Shown piece after piece: positions 62,586 through 64,000 of a stretch of 64,000 nt of DNA. The stretch covers positions 1-64,000 of the forward strand of contig NZ_WNKG01000003.1 in NCBI RefSeq assembly GCF_010119245.1, in the 5' to 3' direction. Source of the DNA: Cyclobacterium salsum (lineage in GTDB: Bacteria > Bacteroidota > Bacteroidia > Cytophagales > Cyclobacteriaceae). Below the pieces are notes generated by a model. The model was not told where the DNA came from, ran no database searches, and saw only the letters and a program-made list of their open reading frames with translations. Made by a program: the position numbers and the translations under genes. Position 1 is the first letter of the stretch, and each line of letters opens with the position of its first letter.

Positions 62586-64000
62586 ATGAAAAAGACACTA
62601 AAAATTAAAATTTATATAGTTATTCTGTTCGTATTTCCTTTGAAGTCCTGTAATGACCTTTTGCAGGAAGACCCACCAAGTAATATAAGTTTGGCCAACT
62701 TTTATGAATCGGAGGAAGATGCGCTTGTTGGACTCTATGGGGCCTATAATAACCTTTATGGGTTGGTATCGATGGAGCCCAATTATGGTGAGATGATTGC
62801 TGATGATATGACCATCTCTCCGATTGTCCCGGATGCATTTGAATGGGATGAATTTACCTTCAATAGCGAAGTCACTGATGGACTTTGGTCTCTGTGCTAT
62901 TCGGCCATAAACCGGACCAATGAAGTGATCCACTGCACAGAGGATATTGATTTTGAGGCGGGGAGAAAAGCAGATCTAATTGCAGAGGCGAGGGCTTTAC
63001 GTGCTATTTATTATTTTCACCTGGCACGGGCAATGGGAGGTGTTCCATTATACGATTCACCCACCGTTGGTTTTGATAATATTTACGAATCAAAATCTAC
63101 TGAAGATGCGATCTTTAATTTTATTATACAAGATCTCCAAATAGCAGCAAATGAATTGGAGCCTTCCAGTCCTCCAGGACGGATAAATTCGGACATTGCA
63201 AATAGCTTGTTGGCAAGGATCTATTTGTATAGAGGGGATTTTCAAAATACCCTTTCCCATGCAGAGATAGTGATCAATTCTGATAGGTACAGGCTGCTAG
63301 ACGACTACGCAGACCTTTTCAAACCTGAAAATGATAACAGCTCAGAACATATTTATCAAATTCAATACCTGAGTGGAGAAAACAATAACCCATTACCCGG
63401 AAGATATGGACCCAGAGCTCCTTCAGGACCTTATGGTAATTCCTTTTGGGCAGGAACGACTATTCCTGGGTCTTACGCACCTTCTGCTGATTTTATAGCT
63501 CAAAACCCGGAATCATACAGAAGGTCTGTGACTATTGCCGATCATTACGAACATATTGATGGCGTATCCGGGACGATTACCATGCAAGAGGTGTATGGTG
63601 GGAGCTTTCCTTATTACATCAATAAATTTGACGATAGGGAGGGGGAATTGCAAAGCGGTGTGAATTATACGGTGATCAGATACGCAGACGTTTTATTAAT
63701 GGCGGCAGAAGCCATGAATGAGACTGAACCGAATAATCCAAGGAAATATGAATGGATAAATAAAGTGAGGGAAAGAGCCAGAAATGGTATTGAATCTGAT
63801 TTACCAGACTTGAATGCACTGACTCAAGATCAATTCAGAACTGCCGTATTAGAGGAAAGAAGATTCGAACTGGCCTTTGAAAACCAAAGAGCATGGGATT
63901 TAAAAAGAAGAAATATGTTTTTGGATAAAATGAGGGATCAAGGTAAAAATGTTGAAGACCATATGATGCTTTTCCCCATTCCTGATAGACAAACCCAATT
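62586..64000 (+). CDS. SusD/RagB-family lipoprotein (set 2), cut by the window end
   Basis: At least 471 codons, open to the last base; the C-terminus is missing. I chose the ATG at 62586 (MKKTLKIKIYIVILF, then LKSC with lipid-acceptor Cys22) over one 12 bp upstream. SusD N-terminal features: NFYESEEDALVGLYGAYNNLYG, DLIAEARALRAIYYFHLARAMGGVPLYD (the conserved helix with GGVPL). The C-terminal signature is VIRYADVLLMAAEAMNET, EWINKVRERAR and RTAVLEERRFELAFENQRAWDLKRRNM, with the last visible segment LFPIPDRQTQ close to the usual SusD end. So only a few dozen residues are probably absent. Partner of the SusC encoded immediately upstream. Confidence 0.93.
   Translation, partial: MKKTLKIKIYIVILFVFPLKSCNDLLQEDPPSNISLANFYESEEDALVGLYGAYNNLYGLVSMEPNYGEMIADDMTISPIVPDAFEWDEFTFNSEVTDGLWSLCYSAINRTNEVIHCTEDIDFEAGRKADLIAEARALRAIYYFHLARAMGGVPLYDSPTVGFDNIYESKSTEDAIFNFIIQDLQIAANELEPSSPPGRINSDIANSLLARIYLYRGDFQNTLSHAEIVINSDRYRLLDDYADLFKPENDNSSEHIYQIQYLSGENNNPLPGRYGPRAPSGPYGNSFWAGTTIPGSYAPSADFIAQNPESYRRSVTIADHYEHIDGVSGTITMQEVYGGSFPYYINKFDDREGELQSGVNYTVIRYADVLLMAAEAMNETEPNNPRKYEWINKVRERARNGIESDLPDLNALTQDQFRTAVLEERRFELAFENQRAWDLKRRNMFLDKMRDQGKNVEDHMMLFPIPDRQTQ

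Noticed and set aside
1-64000. tRNA, rRNA, prophage or insertion-sequence transposase genes
   Set aside because: I looked for cloverleaf-like sequences, integrase/transposase motifs and phage structural proteins and found none that I could support.

Overview
The window is chromosomal DNA of a member of the Bacteroidota, most likely a marine or environmental Cytophagales (Cyclobacteriaceae-like) bacterium. This rests on three SusC/SusD pairs, ECF sigma / FecR-type anti-sigma pairs next to SusC proteins with an STN domain, lipobox lipoproteins, a lysine-rich long TopA, RskA-type anti-sigma factors and almost no Shine-Dalgarno sequences. The placement below phylum is inference.

0-17.3 kb is mostly housekeeping: an exported RraA-like protein, FabG, dihydrolipoyl dehydrogenase, an ECF sigma / RskA anti-sigma pair joined by a TAGTG stop-start overlap, a DUF2721 membrane protein with a threonine aldolase, RarA, a small outer-membrane protein, an exported ThuA-domain protein, TopA, a SixA-like phosphatase, an agmatinase/arginase-family ureohydrolase and a MATE transporter. 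Two ~370-bp copies of a cluster of short palindromes flank the outer-membrane/ThuA segment.

17.3-34.6 kb holds a repeat-rich spacer, an isolated SusC/SusD pair ending in minus-strand terminators, a CASTOR/POLLUX-like ion channel, a tight four-gene operon of unknown role (methyltransferase, AIR-synthase-like, ThiE/TenI-like, Trm112-like), and a redox group: an aldonolactone-oxidase-like flavoprotein convergent with an operon of an unrecognised membrane protein, a DyP peroxidase and a catalase-related protein.

34.8-64 kb is a polysaccharide-utilisation region. First come a sulfatase, a calcineurin-like phosphoesterase and a GH78 alpha-L-rhamnosidase. Then follow sigma - FecR - SusC - SusD, three more sulfatases and a tandem metallo-beta-lactamase-fold protein, and then a second sigma - FecR - SusC - SusD set that runs off the window. 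Four sulfatases plus a rhamnosidase suggest a sulfated, rhamnose-containing polysaccharide (inference). The STN domains of both SusC proteins should signal through FecR to the cognate sigma factor. The two SusC genes share a 174-bp near-identical tract, which suggests gene conversion.

The least explained element is an array at 56.2-56.57 kb of five short units. Each starts with ATGAAAT(C/A) or a one-base variant, and several can be read as tiny open frames with conserved ends and variable middles.
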